A stretch of 64,000 bases of DNA from Bdellovibrionales bacterium (GTDB lineage: Bacteria; Bdellovibrionota; Bdellovibrionia; Bdellovibrionales; UBA1609), in NCBI GenBank assembly GCA_020628165.1, contig JAHDFM010000016.1, positions 18,542 to 82,541 of the forward strand, read 5' to 3'. This document shows positions 9,706-19,729 of the stretch, piece by piece. The position numbers were made by a program, and so were the translations under genes. The stretch's first letter is position 1, and every line of letters begins with the position of its first letter. Under the pieces are notes generated by a model. That model ran no database searches. It was not told the origin of the DNA and saw only the letters and a program-made list of their open reading frames with translations.

Positions 9706-9815
9706 AGAAGTCGAACACTTGTTTTCCGCACGGAGTTCCGAGGGAGCACTGCTCGCCATCGGCGAGCGGTGCTGCCCGAGGCTGTTTGAGTACGGAAAGC
9801 AAGTGTTCGACTTCT
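9706..9815. repeat. ~110-bp imperfect palindrome, GC-rich compared with flanks
   Basis: Outer arms AGAAGTCGAACACTTG (9706-9721) and CAAGTGTTCGACTTCT (9800-9815); inner hairpin AGCACTGCTCGCC (9745-9757)-ATC-GGCGAGCGGTGCT (9761-9773). Confidence 0.8.
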
Positions 9816-9986
9816 TTGGGTTAAACCACCGGGCAACCAAATAAACCTGTCAAAAGCCCGACTTAAGTGGAAGCAGGCGCCAGATCAATTGTAATTTATT
9901 CATAAAAATGTCGGGAATGTGTTAATTTCTCTCTGAGAAATTTGAGATCTGTGGACTCCTAAATTGAGCGTTGATAATATAAGTGT

Positions 9987-10628
9987 ATGAGATATCTATT
10001 TTTATTGATTTTAACCCCACTCGTTCTTTTTGCCAAAAATGCCAGTGAAGAGGTCACCGTTCATCAGGTGATCAACAAATATAGAAACGCACCTGCTGTT
10101 GAAATGGTTGTGGATAAAAACGTGACGATGAGTTTACTGGGTGAAAAAAAATCAAGTTCAGGAACTTTGTATTTAAGTAGTAATAAAATGCGTTATCAAA
10201 TCTCAAAACCTGAGCAGCACTTGATCGTAATGAATGATGATAGCATTTGGATAGAAAACAGATTGCCCAAAAAATTAGGCGGCAAGATTCAAGTGACTCA
10301 CTTGAAGTCAAAGTCGAGCCAAGATCAGGTTAAAGGTTTTCTGACAGCCTTTTTTGGCAATAAAAATATCAAAGACGATATGGACTTCACTCCTGTGAAC
10401 GACGACACTTTTAAAATTCAATTTAAAAAGAAAAACAAAATGACAGACATTAAGTCTGCCAAAATTGCTATTGATAAGAAAAAAGAAACCATTAAATTTT
10501 TAGAGTACACCAACAAGCTAAACAACGTCACACGGCACACCTTTTCTGAAGTGAACTTCAAAAAAGATAAAAAAACATCTAAGTTCAAGTACTCACCCCC
10601 TAAAAATGCTGAAGTGACGGAGATGTAA
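9987..10628 (+). CDS. lolA: LolA-like outer-membrane lipoprotein carrier
   Basis: Signal peptide MRYLFLLILTPLVLFAKNA; LSSNKMRYQISKPEQHLIVMNDDSIWIEN; ~213 aa LolA-like organisation. Confidence 0.65.
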   Translation: MRYLFLLILTPLVLFAKNASEEVTVHQVINKYRNAPAVEMVVDKNVTMSLLGEKKSSSGTLYLSSNKMRYQISKPEQHLIVMNDDSIWIENRLPKKLGGKIQVTHLKSKSSQDQVKGFLTAFFGNKNIKDDMDFTPVNDDTFKIQFKKKNKMTDIKSAKIAIDKKKETIKFLEYTNKLNNVTRHTFSEVNFKKDKKTSKFKYSPPKNAEVTEM

Positions 10629-11987
10629 GTGCCTGCTGAAAATAAAAAAGTTCATATTATTAGTTTGGGTTGTCCCAAAAATTTAGTTGATAGTGAAATT
10701 ATGTATGGGTCTTTGAATGACCAAGGGTATGAGCTTGTTCAGAATAAAGAAGACGCTGACACAGTCATTGTGAACACGTGTGGCTTTATCGAACAAGCCA
10801 AAGAAGAGTCCATCCAAACTGTGTTAGACACAGCAGAACTTAAAAAAACAGGCTCACTTAAAAAGCTTGTTGTGGCGGGCTGTTTGACTCAAAGATACAA
10901 AGACGAGCTTGTAGAAGGTTTGCCAGAAGCCGATTTGTTCGTTGGCTCCGGCCAATTTCAAAACATCACAGACATTTTAGGCAAGGCCTATGCTGGTGAA
11001 CAGAAGAAAACCTTCTTTCACTTGCCGACATACTTACAAGAAGAAACTACGCCGAGACTGAACTCTCAGTACAAACACCGGGCTTATTTAAAGATCTCTG
11101 AAGGCTGTAAAAAGCGCTGTGCGTTTTGTGCGATTCCATTGATTCGAGGAAACCTGCAATCACGCAAAGTAGAAAGTGTAGTCAGTGAAGCTAAATTGTT
11201 AGTGGCGTCTGGAGTGGAAGAGCTCATAGTGATTTCTCATGATTTTACTGATTATGGCTGGGATTTGCGCAAAAAAAATGCAGAAAGAGTAGATTCCCCG
11301 TATGAACTACTTAAAACTTTGTCTGAAGATAGTGGAGCTAAGTGGATCCGTGTGCTTTATTTGTACCCGGACGGTCTTAATGAGCGCATGATTCAATTGT
11401 TCAAAGAAAAAGACAATCTATTGCCTTATTTCGATATGCCATTACAGCACATCAATAATGAAATGCTCAAAAGAATGAATCGCCGCATGACCAAAGAAAA
11501 GATCCTTGAGTGCTTGCAAGCTATCCGAACTGAACTTCCTGAGGCTATCATTCGAACTCAGTTTATCGTTGGGTTTCCCGGCGAGACAGATGAAATGTTT
11601 AATGAGCTCTTAGAGTTCATCGAAGAGTTTCAATTTGATCGCGTAGGTGCTTTTACCTATTCACCTGAAGAAAACACCAAAGCCGCTACTCTCGATGGGC
11701 AGTTAGATGAAGAAACAAAGCTTGAGAGATTCAAAAAAGTGATGTCTTTACAAAGGCCTATAAGCAACAAGAAGCACGCTGACTTCATCGGTAAAACTAT
11801 TGATGTTCTTGTCGATGGCGTGAGTGAAGAGACAGAGTTGTTATTACAAGGACGATTTTTTGGACAAGCTCCCGATATAGATGGAGTTGTTTTGATCAAT
11901 GATGGAACTGCTAAGCAAGGTGAAATTGTAAAAGTCAAAGTGACCGAGAGTCATGATTATGACTTGGTGGGTGAAATCATAAGTTAG
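10629..11987 (+). CDS. rimO: Ribosomal protein S12 methylthiotransferase RimO (GTG start)
   Basis: VHIISLGCPKNLVDSEIMYG...VNTCGFIEQAKEESI...ISEGCKKRCAFCAIPLIRG...GFPGETDEMF; TRAM C-term. Confidence 0.95.
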   Translation: MPAENKKVHIISLGCPKNLVDSEIMYGSLNDQGYELVQNKEDADTVIVNTCGFIEQAKEESIQTVLDTAELKKTGSLKKLVVAGCLTQRYKDELVEGLPEADLFVGSGQFQNITDILGKAYAGEQKKTFFHLPTYLQEETTPRLNSQYKHRAYLKISEGCKKRCAFCAIPLIRGNLQSRKVESVVSEAKLLVASGVEELIVISHDFTDYGWDLRKKNAERVDSPYELLKTLSEDSGAKWIRVLYLYPDGLNERMIQLFKEKDNLLPYFDMPLQHINNEMLKRMNRRMTKEKILECLQAIRTELPEAIIRTQFIVGFPGETDEMFNELLEFIEEFQFDRVGAFTYSPEENTKAATLDGQLDEETKLERFKKVMSLQRPISNKKHADFIGKTIDVLVDGVSEETELLLQGRFFGQAPDIDGVVLINDGTAKQGEIVKVKVTESHDYDLVGEIIS

Positions 11988-12023
11988 GCCTGTGTCTAAG
12001 AAGTCCAATATAATTTTATACAC

Positions 12024-12053
12024 TTGACGGATCATGTCAGTATCTGGTGTAAT
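12024..12053 (+). promoter_or_regulatory. Putative sigma70-type promoter upstream of the small ORF
   Basis: TTGACG (12024-12029), 18-bp spacer, TGTAAT (12048-12053). Confidence 0.35.
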
Positions 12054-12124
12054 TACATTGTTAACTTGTTATTAAATCATTTTGACATTTCATAGAAAAC
12101 TTTAATCGATTTGGGGGAGATTAA

Positions 12125-12202
12125 ATGTTAGGCAACCAATTGGCAATGGTCTTTATCGTCTCAGTGATGGTCTTTTTCTTAGTTAACGTTATCGTTAATT
12201 AA
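12125..12202 (+). CDS. Small hydrophobic single-TM protein (25 aa)
   Basis: MLGNQLAMVFIVSVMVFFLVNVIVN* preceded by purine-rich SD-like ggggga about 8 nt upstream; not in ORF track because of length. Confidence 0.55.
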   Translation: MLGNQLAMVFIVSVMVFFLVNVIVN

Positions 12203-12265
12203 AAAAACATCAGTTCTTTTATTCAAAACTGTTTTTAAATAAAAAAGCACTTAACCTGTAAATCT

Positions 12266-12778
12266 CTAGTTTCTGTAATTGTAAATTTCTTTATAGTTTC
12301 TGCCGAGCTCTTCTGAATCCAACCCATAACCGATCACAAAGCGATCATCTATAGTGCGACCGGTGTAATCTGGTTGGACTGGCAGCTCTCTGCGTGCAGG
12401 TTTGTCTAGTAATGTGAGTATTTTAACTGAAGCCGGGTATGACGAAAGGATTCTGTTTCTTAAAAAGCTGAGAGTTCGTCCAGCATCTATGATTTCTTCA
12501 ACGATTAAAACATGTTTGTTAAAAATATCAGACTGAATGTCTTTATGGATCACAACACTTTTACCTTTAGCAGAAGACAAATGAACGAACTCAACAGTTG
12601 TGTTTAAGTTGATCTTGCGAACTAAGTCTGCCGTAAAAATGATAGATCCTTTGAGTGGAGAAATAACAACAAGATCTTTACCGTCGTAATCTCGGTCAAT
12701 CTGTTGAGCTAACTCTTCAACAATATCAGCGATCTCTTCTTCAGTGATAAATTTAACCAGGTCTTTTTTTAAGCTCAT
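12266..12778 (-). CDS. hpt: Hypoxanthine phosphoribosyltransferase
   Basis: DLVVISPLKGSIIFTADLVRKI...HVLIVEEIIDAGRTLSFLRNRI...LLDKPARRE. Confidence 0.9.
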   Translation of the reverse strand: MSLKKDLVKFITEEEIADIVEELAQQIDRDYDGKDLVVISPLKGSIIFTADLVRKINLNTTVEFVHLSSAKGKSVVIHKDIQSDIFNKHVLIVEEIIDAGRTLSFLRNRILSSYPASVKILTLLDKPARRELPVQPDYTGRTIDDRFVIGYGLDSEELGRNYKEIYNYRN

Positions 12779-12789
12779 AGGGAGTCCTT

Positions 12790-13512
12790 TTAAAATGTTC
12801 TTGCTAGGCTGTTTTGCTTTAAATCATTCAAAAGATTTTTAGCAACTTGATTATTAGGTTCAATTTTTAAAACTTTTTCGAGTTCATAAGTGGCTTCAGC
12901 CGTTTGCTTTTGATCGTAGAGAATTTCTCCAAGTGTTAGGCGAGCAGTCACAAAATCAGGATATTTTTTAATAAGATTCTTTAAGCGAAAAACAGCTTTA
13001 TCAGATTCACCAAGGCGTCTTAAGCATTTGACGACTTTTAAATTGAGTTCAGCTTTTCTTTTAGATAACAGCAGTGCTTTTAAGTACTGCTCCATGGCTT
13101 CTTTGTAACGTTTATAGCTTGAGTAAAGCTCGCCCAGCTCGTCGTGTTTGAGAGCGATCTTTTCATTGATATAATCGTCTTCGTTTTTGTCTTTACTGTT
13201 GAGCATGGCTTGGGCTTCTTGAAAGACTTTTTTACCTTCATCATATTTGCCGAGGTCGTTGAGTATAATACTCAAGCCGACACTTGAGTCGGTAAAAGCA
13301 GGGTCAATCTCTAAAGCTCTTTTAAAGGCACGTATGGCTTTGTTAAACTTGCCGCGGTCGTAGTAAATAGTGCCGAGCATATGAAAGACAAGCGGGGTCT
13401 TTTTGTTTTTAAGGATGAGCTGGTTTAAAATGGTTTCCGCTTGTTGATAATTACCTTCTTTGAAAAAATCTTCAGCCGTATCTAAGAGGTCGTTAAAGTC
13501 TTTATCATTCAT
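12790..13512 (-). CDS. TPR-repeat protein
   Basis: Repeated TPR pattern, e.g. AFHMLGTIYYDRGKFNKAIRAFKRALEIDPAF. Confidence 0.85.
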   Translation of the reverse strand: MNDKDFNDLLDTAEDFFKEGNYQQAETILNQLILKNKKTPLVFHMLGTIYYDRGKFNKAIRAFKRALEIDPAFTDSSVGLSIILNDLGKYDEGKKVFQEAQAMLNSKDKNEDDYINEKIALKHDELGELYSSYKRYKEAMEQYLKALLLSKRKAELNLKVVKCLRRLGESDKAVFRLKNLIKKYPDFVTARLTLGEILYDQKQTAEATYELEKVLKIEPNNQVAKNLLNDLKQNSLARTF

Positions 13513-14258
13513 TGAGATAACTTATCCTTTGCATTTTTATACTCATTAGAGTCAGGGTACTTGCTGGCTAGTTGAGCTAAGTAATTTTTGGCCTTTTCAA
13601 TCTCTTTGATTTCGTATGCAGAAACAGCGGCGCCGTAAAGAGCTCCTCGTTCTGTGTCTAAACCTTTAAAGCGAGTTAAGATGCCTTCATATCTCAGCAA
13701 AGCGCTTAAATAATGTTCTCTTATAAAATAAAAAGATGCAATATATTGTTCTTTCTCAGCGAGCATTTTAATGGTTTTGTTTTTGTGCTCTTTAGCTTCA
13801 GCAACGTACTTGCTGTTTGGGTATGAGTTGATCACGTCTTCAAAATAACGAATAGCTGTGTAAGCATCCGTAAGGTCGCGGTCTATGGTTGAAGGCAGTT
13901 GATTGAATTGACTGAGAGCCATGCGGTGGCTGACATAATCTGATCTCTCATGTTTTGGGTGAAACTCTTTGAATAAGCGATATGCTGTTTCGGCTTCAGG
14001 CCAGTACTCGCGGTCGTATTCAATGTCGGCAATTTTAAGTTCCGCTTCAACAGCCAGTTTGCTGTATGGAAATTTATTTTTTAATGTTCTAAGCCTAGCA
14101 AGGGCATCTTCATATCGGCTATTTTTGGCAAAGTAGTTTGCGAGATTATAAAGGCCTTCGGGAGTTTTTTCATCGATGTTTACATTTTGTAAATCGGGAG
14201 ATGTGCAGGCCGTAAAAAAGATAGATAGAACAATTGTTAATAAAACTTTCATTTTCAC
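13509..14258 (-). CDS. bamD: BamD-like outer-membrane assembly lipoprotein
   Basis: Lipobox FFTACTS; EGLYNLANYFAKNSRYEDALARLRTLKNKFPYSKLAVEAELKIADIEYDREYWPEAETAYRLFKEFHPKH; RYFEDVINSYPNSKYVAEA. Confidence 0.85.
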   Translation of the reverse strand: MKMKVLLTIVLSIFFTACTSPDLQNVNIDEKTPEGLYNLANYFAKNSRYEDALARLRTLKNKFPYSKLAVEAELKIADIEYDREYWPEAETAYRLFKEFHPKHERSDYVSHRMALSQFNQLPSTIDRDLTDAYTAIRYFEDVINSYPNSKYVAEAKEHKNKTIKMLAEKEQYIASFYFIREHYLSALLRYEGILTRFKGLDTERGALYGAAVSAYEIKEIEKAKNYLAQLASKYPDSNEYKNAKDKLSQ

Positions 14259-14405
14259 CTCTTACTAAGAACTGTGAAAGGTTACTACAAAAGCGCCCAA
14301 GAGTTAAGCTAAGAAAGCAAAAATAAACAGGCCTAAGTGATTAATATTACATATATTTTTATTTATTCACTAGTGCCTGTCAGCAATATGACTTAGCTTA
14401 ACAAT

Positions 14406-15455
14406 TTAAGCTCTAAAATTGATTAAGTGATGGTAAACGCTGTGGGCGGTGACTTTGATTACGCTGGCGGCAGGAATAGAAACTAGCATACCGACAACAC
14501 CCATTAGTTGCGCACCAATAATGATGGCAATCACCACGGTGATTGGGTGAAGGTTTACAATTTTTGCCACTACTAGCGGGATTATAAATAACATATCCAT
14601 CAATTGAGCAAAGGCATAAACACCAATCACTGGAAAAATGGAAACACCATTAATCAAGGCAATGATAATAGCAGGAATGGCACCGATGACCGGCCCAAGA
14701 TAAGGAATCAAGTTTGTAAGGGCTGCGAAAATAGCAAGTAAGTGTGAAAACGGAAAACCAATCAAACTCAAACCACCCCAAACGAGCACGCCCACAATAG
14801 TGGCTTCTAATAAACGCGCTCGAATGAACTGACCCATTTGATCATTAATTTGATGCTGTAGACTTAATACCAATTCAAAAAAACTGTTAGGCACTAAATC
14901 TAAAAGCCACTTTGAAATGGAGCGTCCATCTTTAAGCAAAAAGTATGCAAAAAACGGTGCTAACAAAAGTGTCGTTAAAGACTTAGATAAAAAGTTAGGC
15001 AGATCTTCAAAAATAGATTTGGTCCAACTGATCATTAGGCCTTCGGCTTGGGCACCTAAATTTAACTCAATGCTAGTGTTGATGAGCACTTCAATTTTGG
15101 ATTCAATATCAAATATTAAAGATTTGGTTCCTTCAATGTACCTAGGCACTTCACTTTGAAAGGCCTTAATTTGTGCCGAAATAAATGGCGACACCCAATA
15201 GATAAGTATGCAAAAGGCCGTAAATGCGATGGCAAAAACAATTAAGGTAGATTTTTCTGTCGAAATACCTCGTCGTTCAAATAAGTTTATGATTGGCGAA
15301 AGTGAGTACTTGATCACAAAGGCGAGTAAAAAGGACAACATCATATTGTCGACCTTCAAAAGAATCACCAGGCCAGATGTGATAATGCTCAAGAAAATAA
15401 TGAGCTTGTATATTTCTAATCGTTTTAAGCGGTTTTCTTGAATGGAATGATTCAC
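14406..15455 (-). CDS. AI-2E family transporter (PerM-like)
   Basis: Polytopic; LLAIFAALTNLIPYLGPVIGAIPAIIIALI...HPITVVIAIIIGAQLMGVVGMLVSIPAASVIKV. Confidence 0.9.
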   Translation of the reverse strand: MNHSIQENRLKRLEIYKLIIFLSIITSGLVILLKVDNMMLSFLLAFVIKYSLSPIINLFERRGISTEKSTLIVFAIAFTAFCILIYWVSPFISAQIKAFQSEVPRYIEGTKSLIFDIESKIEVLINTSIELNLGAQAEGLMISWTKSIFEDLPNFLSKSLTTLLLAPFFAYFLLKDGRSISKWLLDLVPNSFFELVLSLQHQINDQMGQFIRARLLEATIVGVLVWGGLSLIGFPFSHLLAIFAALTNLIPYLGPVIGAIPAIIIALINGVSIFPVIGVYAFAQLMDMLFIIPLVVAKIVNLHPITVVIAIIIGAQLMGVVGMLVSIPAASVIKVTAHSVYHHLINFRA

Positions 15456-15456
15456 A

Positions 15457-15984
15457 TTAACCCTTTATGCGCTCAACTTGTTTCTTTAGTGAAGTGATTT
15501 TGATGGCCGTTTCAGAAAGTCTTCGTCCGAGGACTTTGGCGATTTGTAAAAGCAAACGGGCACCAATGTCAGGGTAGGACTCAAGCAATCGTTTTAAGTC
15601 AGGTTGAAAAAGTCCAAGCACTGTTGTTTCCATAGTTGCTTTGGCAGATGCTGTGCGACGATGATTGTCTTCAATGAGGGCGATTTCACCCATGTGATCA
15701 CCAGCTTCTAGGCGAGTGATGAACAAGCTTTCTGTTTTATCACCATTGGGATTGGATTCTGTAAAAATATCAATACGACCTTTTAAAATAAAGTACATGC
15801 CAATGCCAATTTCATTTTGTCTGAATAAAAGTTCTCCCGGACGGTAATGCCTCACATGAATAAACTGAGTCACTTTTTTAAGATCTACGGGATTTAAATT
15901 TTTAAAAAAGAAGTTTTTGGACAGAAATTCAACTTGAGAGTCTTTGCGACGTTTGAACATATTGTCCCATAAAAAATTAATCAT
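15457..15984 (-). CDS. Cyclic nucleotide-binding domain protein
   Basis: YRPGELLFRQNEIGIGMYFILKGRIDIF...GDHMGEIALIEDNHRRTASAKATMETTVLGL. Confidence 0.88.
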   Translation of the reverse strand: MINFLWDNMFKRRKDSQVEFLSKNFFFKNLNPVDLKKVTQFIHVRHYRPGELLFRQNEIGIGMYFILKGRIDIFTESNPNGDKTESLFITRLEAGDHMGEIALIEDNHRRTASAKATMETTVLGLFQPDLKRLLESYPDIGARLLLQIAKVLGRRLSETAIKITSLKKQVERIKG

Positions 15985-16760
15985 TTATTTTTAACTCCTG
16001 AAATCTGCAATAAGTTGTTTTGTAAGACCCAGCCAAAGTTACCTGAAAAAGTTTTCACTTGGCTCCAGCCGTCTTGTGTTTTGGTAACAATGACCTCTTC
16101 GCCTTGAGAAACTTCCATAATTTGAATGTCTTTTTTGTCGGGGCTAATAAATAAAGGAGTGGTGTCACTAATTATAACAGCACGAGGGTTGTAGTGATCA
16201 TAAGTTTTCGCAACAACCACGATGAGCATAAAAGAAAATGCAGCAATTAAACCAATTGCGAGTTTGTTAAACTCAGGTAAGGGCAAGTAATTTTTGAGTG
16301 CAATATGACGTCTGGTAAAGTGCTGGATCAATAAAGCCATGGTCACACAAAAAAGAAGAGTGAAAATAATGTAGGCGACCTGAATGGGTAGAAAATTAAG
16401 TATATAGTTTCTGAATTTGTTCCAATATGTGTTTTTGTTGCGAAATGAAATTTTGTTTTCAATAAGTTTGAGTGAGTTGCGCGCGCTTTGGTGAAAGGGG
16501 TTGAGTGCTAATGTTTTTTTCCAATAAGCACTGGCCGTACCAAGCTGACCCAGACTGTATTCACTCAAACCCATGTTATATAAAGTGGATGTCGATTCCG
16601 GATTCAATTTTAGAGAGTTTAAAAAGTGAGCTTTGGCTTCTTCATAGTTTTTTTGTTTATGACTTTGGATGCCTTGTTCAAAATGCTCAACAGCGCTCAA
16701 GTCTTTAGCAATAACCTGTAAACTTAAAGATGAGAGAATTAAATAAATCAATAATTTCAT
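15981..16760 (-). CDS. TPR + TM + SH3-like domain protein
   Basis: TPR motif (STLYNMGLSEYSLGQLGTASAYWKKTLALNP), TM segments, C-terminal SH3-like (EVSQGEEVIVTKTQDGWSQVKTFSGNFGWV). Confidence 0.75.
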   Translation of the reverse strand: MKLLIYLILSSLSLQVIAKDLSAVEHFEQGIQSHKQKNYEEAKAHFLNSLKLNPESTSTLYNMGLSEYSLGQLGTASAYWKKTLALNPFHQSARNSLKLIENKISFRNKNTYWNKFRNYILNFLPIQVAYIIFTLLFCVTMALLIQHFTRRHIALKNYLPLPEFNKLAIGLIAAFSFMLIVVVAKTYDHYNPRAVIISDTTPLFISPDKKDIQIMEVSQGEEVIVTKTQDGWSQVKTFSGNFGWVLQNNLLQISGVKNK

Positions 16761-17015
16761 AACTGTAAGTCTAAAAACAATTTGTTAGGATGTAAAGATT
16801 ATACCAGTTCTATTGCATATTTACCGGACTCTATAGCTTTGAAGTCAGCTTTTTACAGAATCTGGTCTCATGTCGTCTGTCATTTGATTTCAGCGTAAGT
16901 TTTTTTTTGCAGTTTTGCCTTTATGCAAACTTATATTTTACCAAAATTTAACAGTGTCTTATTAGAGTTTTTTTGTTAAAGTCTTGAGCATTAACCAGTA
17001 TTTAGAGAGGAAATT

Positions 17016-18392
17016 ATGTCTGCAGAGTTAGTTGGTCAGCAATTAGATCACTCCAAAGAGATTCATCAGAAAGTTAACGAAATTGTCGAAACCGTTTTGC
17101 AAATCAATTCTCAAGTCACCGGTGTGCGACCCGCAGATGATAAATATAAAGAAAAAGCTCAACAACATGTGGATAAAGTTGGGCATAACCGTGGACGACC
17201 ACTTTTTTACCCATACATTGGAACTGGCTCAGGGCAAGGGCCTTACGTTGAACTTGAAGACGGCAGTGTAAAAATTGACCTTATCAATGGCATCGGAATA
17301 CATATTCTTGGCCACGCTCATCCTGAAATTCTTAAAGCGTGCGTTAAAGCGTCCGTCGCAGATATTGTCATGCAGGGGAACTTACAACCTAACAAAGAGT
17401 ATTCCATTCTTGGAGAAAAACTCCTTAAACTTGCAAGTAAAAAAAGTCGATTGAGTAAGGTTTGGTTAACCACCTCTGGCTCAATGTCTAACGAAAATGC
17501 CTTGAAAGCTTGTAGGCAGTATAAATCCGCCAAAATGGTAATATCTATGGAAAATGCTTTTGCCGGGCGTTCTCAAGCGATGGCAGAGCTGACTGACAAC
17601 GCAAACTACCGAGTTGGCTTGCCGGTTCACAATGAAATTCTGCGCATTCCTTTTTACGACAGAAAAGATCCAAGAAGCATTGAAACATCTTTTGAAAAAT
17701 TTAAAGAGCTCGTTGGCAATCACGAAGGCGACATCAGTTGCTTTTGTTTTGAGCCTATGCAAGGTGAGGGTGGTTATAATTCAGCACCGAGAGAATACTT
17801 TATTCCGATCTTAGATTTTTGTAAAAGCAAAGGAATACCGGTCTGGGCGGATGAGGTTCAAACATTTTGCAGAACGGGCGAGTTTTTTGCCTTCGACACC
17901 TTAGATATTGCTGAGTACGTTGATGTTTGCTCTATAGCTAAAACATTACAAGCTGGTGCTACCTTATACACAGATGAACTCAATCCAAAGCCAGGGTTAG
18001 TTTCTGGAACTTTTGCCGGATCAACAGTTGCATTGTCTGCTGGTATTGCTGCTTTAACAGAGCTTGAAGATGGCTATATGGGGCCTGCAGGAAAAATTCA
18101 AAAAATTCATGATGGCTTCGTTGGAATGTTGAACGAATTGAATGAAGGTTCATGCCGAGGCTTGCTTCAGGACGCTGGAGGCATGGGCTTGATGGTAGCT
18201 GTGACAGCTCTTGATGGTTCAAAAGAAAAGATGCTTGAGCTCTTAAAAACTCTTTATAAAAACGGCCTCATGACATTTGGCTGCGGGCGTGGGCCATTTA
18301 GATTGCGATTTTTATTGCCGGCTATTTTAAATGAAGAGCACATTCAAGTTTGTAAAGACATCATCGAAAAATCAGTGTTGGAGATCAATTGA
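17016..18392 (+). CDS. Class III aminotransferase (acetyl-/succinyl-ornithine aminotransferase-like)
   Basis: GIGIHILGHAHPEILKA, GSMSNENALKACRQY, WADEVQTFCRTGEFFAF, SIAKTLQAG; neighbour of AstA-like and AstD-like genes. Confidence 0.85.
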   Translation: MSAELVGQQLDHSKEIHQKVNEIVETVLQINSQVTGVRPADDKYKEKAQQHVDKVGHNRGRPLFYPYIGTGSGQGPYVELEDGSVKIDLINGIGIHILGHAHPEILKACVKASVADIVMQGNLQPNKEYSILGEKLLKLASKKSRLSKVWLTTSGSMSNENALKACRQYKSAKMVISMENAFAGRSQAMAELTDNANYRVGLPVHNEILRIPFYDRKDPRSIETSFEKFKELVGNHEGDISCFCFEPMQGEGGYNSAPREYFIPILDFCKSKGIPVWADEVQTFCRTGEFFAFDTLDIAEYVDVCSIAKTLQAGATLYTDELNPKPGLVSGTFAGSTVALSAGIAALTELEDGYMGPAGKIQKIHDGFVGMLNELNEGSCRGLLQDAGGMGLMVAVTALDGSKEKMLELLKTLYKNGLMTFGCGRGPFRLRFLLPAILNEEHIQVCKDIIEKSVLEIN

Positions 18393-19729
18393 TTGAACTG
18401 GCTAAGAAATTAATAGCCATTGATAGCTCTCCGACGTTCGGAACCTCGAAAATTTGTAATTTTCTTAATGAACATTTGGCTCTTGAGCAAAGTGGTATGT
18501 CAGTCGAAGTGCAAGACTCCGAAAGCCGAGGCACGGAAAATTGTAACATCATCATAAAAATCAATCAGCAGTCAAAAAAACAAGGCCTGCTCTTTGTAGC
18601 ACACTTAGACACTCCAGATCCAGGCATCCACGGTTTGTGGGAAAAGAACAATGGCAACCCTTTTGAGATGTCCATTTACGGTGATTACTCATATGGACTT
18701 GGAGTTGTTGCAAAATTTAATTTCTTATCTGTACTTAAGGCAATGGAAGTTATTTTAGCAAAAAAAATAGATACACCTGTGACTCTTGTAGGGACTCATA
18801 GCGAAGAAGACGGGCTGGTTGGTGTTAAAGAATTCTTAGAGCAAGACTCTTCTAGTTATTTTGGTTCTGTTGTTTTACATCCAACGAACTTACAGCTCCT
18901 AAGCGAAGGTTTGGGTTTGTCTGTTTTTGAAATAGAAATTCCTTTCAGTGATGAAGAAAAATCTTTGCTTCATGAGTTTAATCAAAAAGACAATTCCTTT
19001 ACTCAAAGTAAAGTGTTTCGTGGCCGAGCGGCGCACTCATCGACTCCAAACTTAGGTGAAAGTGCTATTCAAAAAATGTTTCATTTTTTAGAAAACATGC
19101 CCAATGTTTTGATCACATCAATGGATGGGGGAGTGCTGCACAATACTGTGCCAGAGCATTCGATTTTAGAGTTCATCACTGTTGGCAACGTCCATTCAAA
19201 TACCGCTATGAAAGCTTTAGAAATTTATAAAATGTTAGAAACAGTGGAAGAAAAATTTAAAGACTATCCACATAAGAACTATCCAACGCAAGTATCAACT
19301 TTAAATGTGGGCAAGATTCGAACAGACAATCAGTCAATAAAGTTAACGACAGGTTGTCGTTTGTTACCCTCAATTCCTGAAAAAACTTATAGAAATTGGG
19401 TTTTAGATATCAAAAAGCAATGTGAAAAATTGGGTGCTGAGGTTAAATTTAGAAAACACTTTCCTTCTTTCAATCAAAACAGAGATTCCGAGTGGGTGAC
19501 TCATTTGCTTGAAGTCGTCAAAGTGGATAACCTTACTCAGACTGGTCTGATTTCAGCCATGAGCTGCAGCGAGGCAAACATAATTGCCAAGCATGGCATT
19601 GCTACGGTTTTATTTGGAGCTGGGGAGGGGGCAGGTAACACTCATCAACCGAATGAGTCCATTTCATTAAAAGATGTTAAATTAGCTAGTCAATTATTTG
19701 AGCATTTGATAACTAAATCTTGCTTATGA
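18389..19729 (+). CDS. M20-family peptidase/deacylase (DapE/ArgE-like)
   Basis: LLFVAHLDTPDPG...GTHSEEDGLVGVKEFLE...FRGRAAHSSTPNLGESAI; overlaps aminotransferase stop. Confidence 0.85.
   Translation: MIELAKKLIAIDSSPTFGTSKICNFLNEHLALEQSGMSVEVQDSESRGTENCNIIIKINQQSKKQGLLFVAHLDTPDPGIHGLWEKNNGNPFEMSIYGDYSYGLGVVAKFNFLSVLKAMEVILAKKIDTPVTLVGTHSEEDGLVGVKEFLEQDSSSYFGSVVLHPTNLQLLSEGLGLSVFEIEIPFSDEEKSLLHEFNQKDNSFTQSKVFRGRAAHSSTPNLGESAIQKMFHFLENMPNVLITSMDGGVLHNTVPEHSILEFITVGNVHSNTAMKALEIYKMLETVEEKFKDYPHKNYPTQVSTLNVGKIRTDNQSIKLTTGCRLLPSIPEKTYRNWVLDIKKQCEKLGAEVKFRKHFPSFNQNRDSEWVTHLLEVVKVDNLTQTGLISAMSCSEANIIAKHGIATVLFGAGEGAGNTHQPNESISLKDVKLASQLFEHLITKSCL

Noticed and set aside
9651-9836. 61-aa ORF on minus strand
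   Set aside because: Generated by the GC-rich palindrome 9706-9815; low-complexity Arg/Thr/Ser-rich translation.
17318-18222. Antisense/overlapping ORFs within the class III aminotransferase
   Set aside because: Opposite-strand or alternative-frame ORFs inside a confident coding gene.
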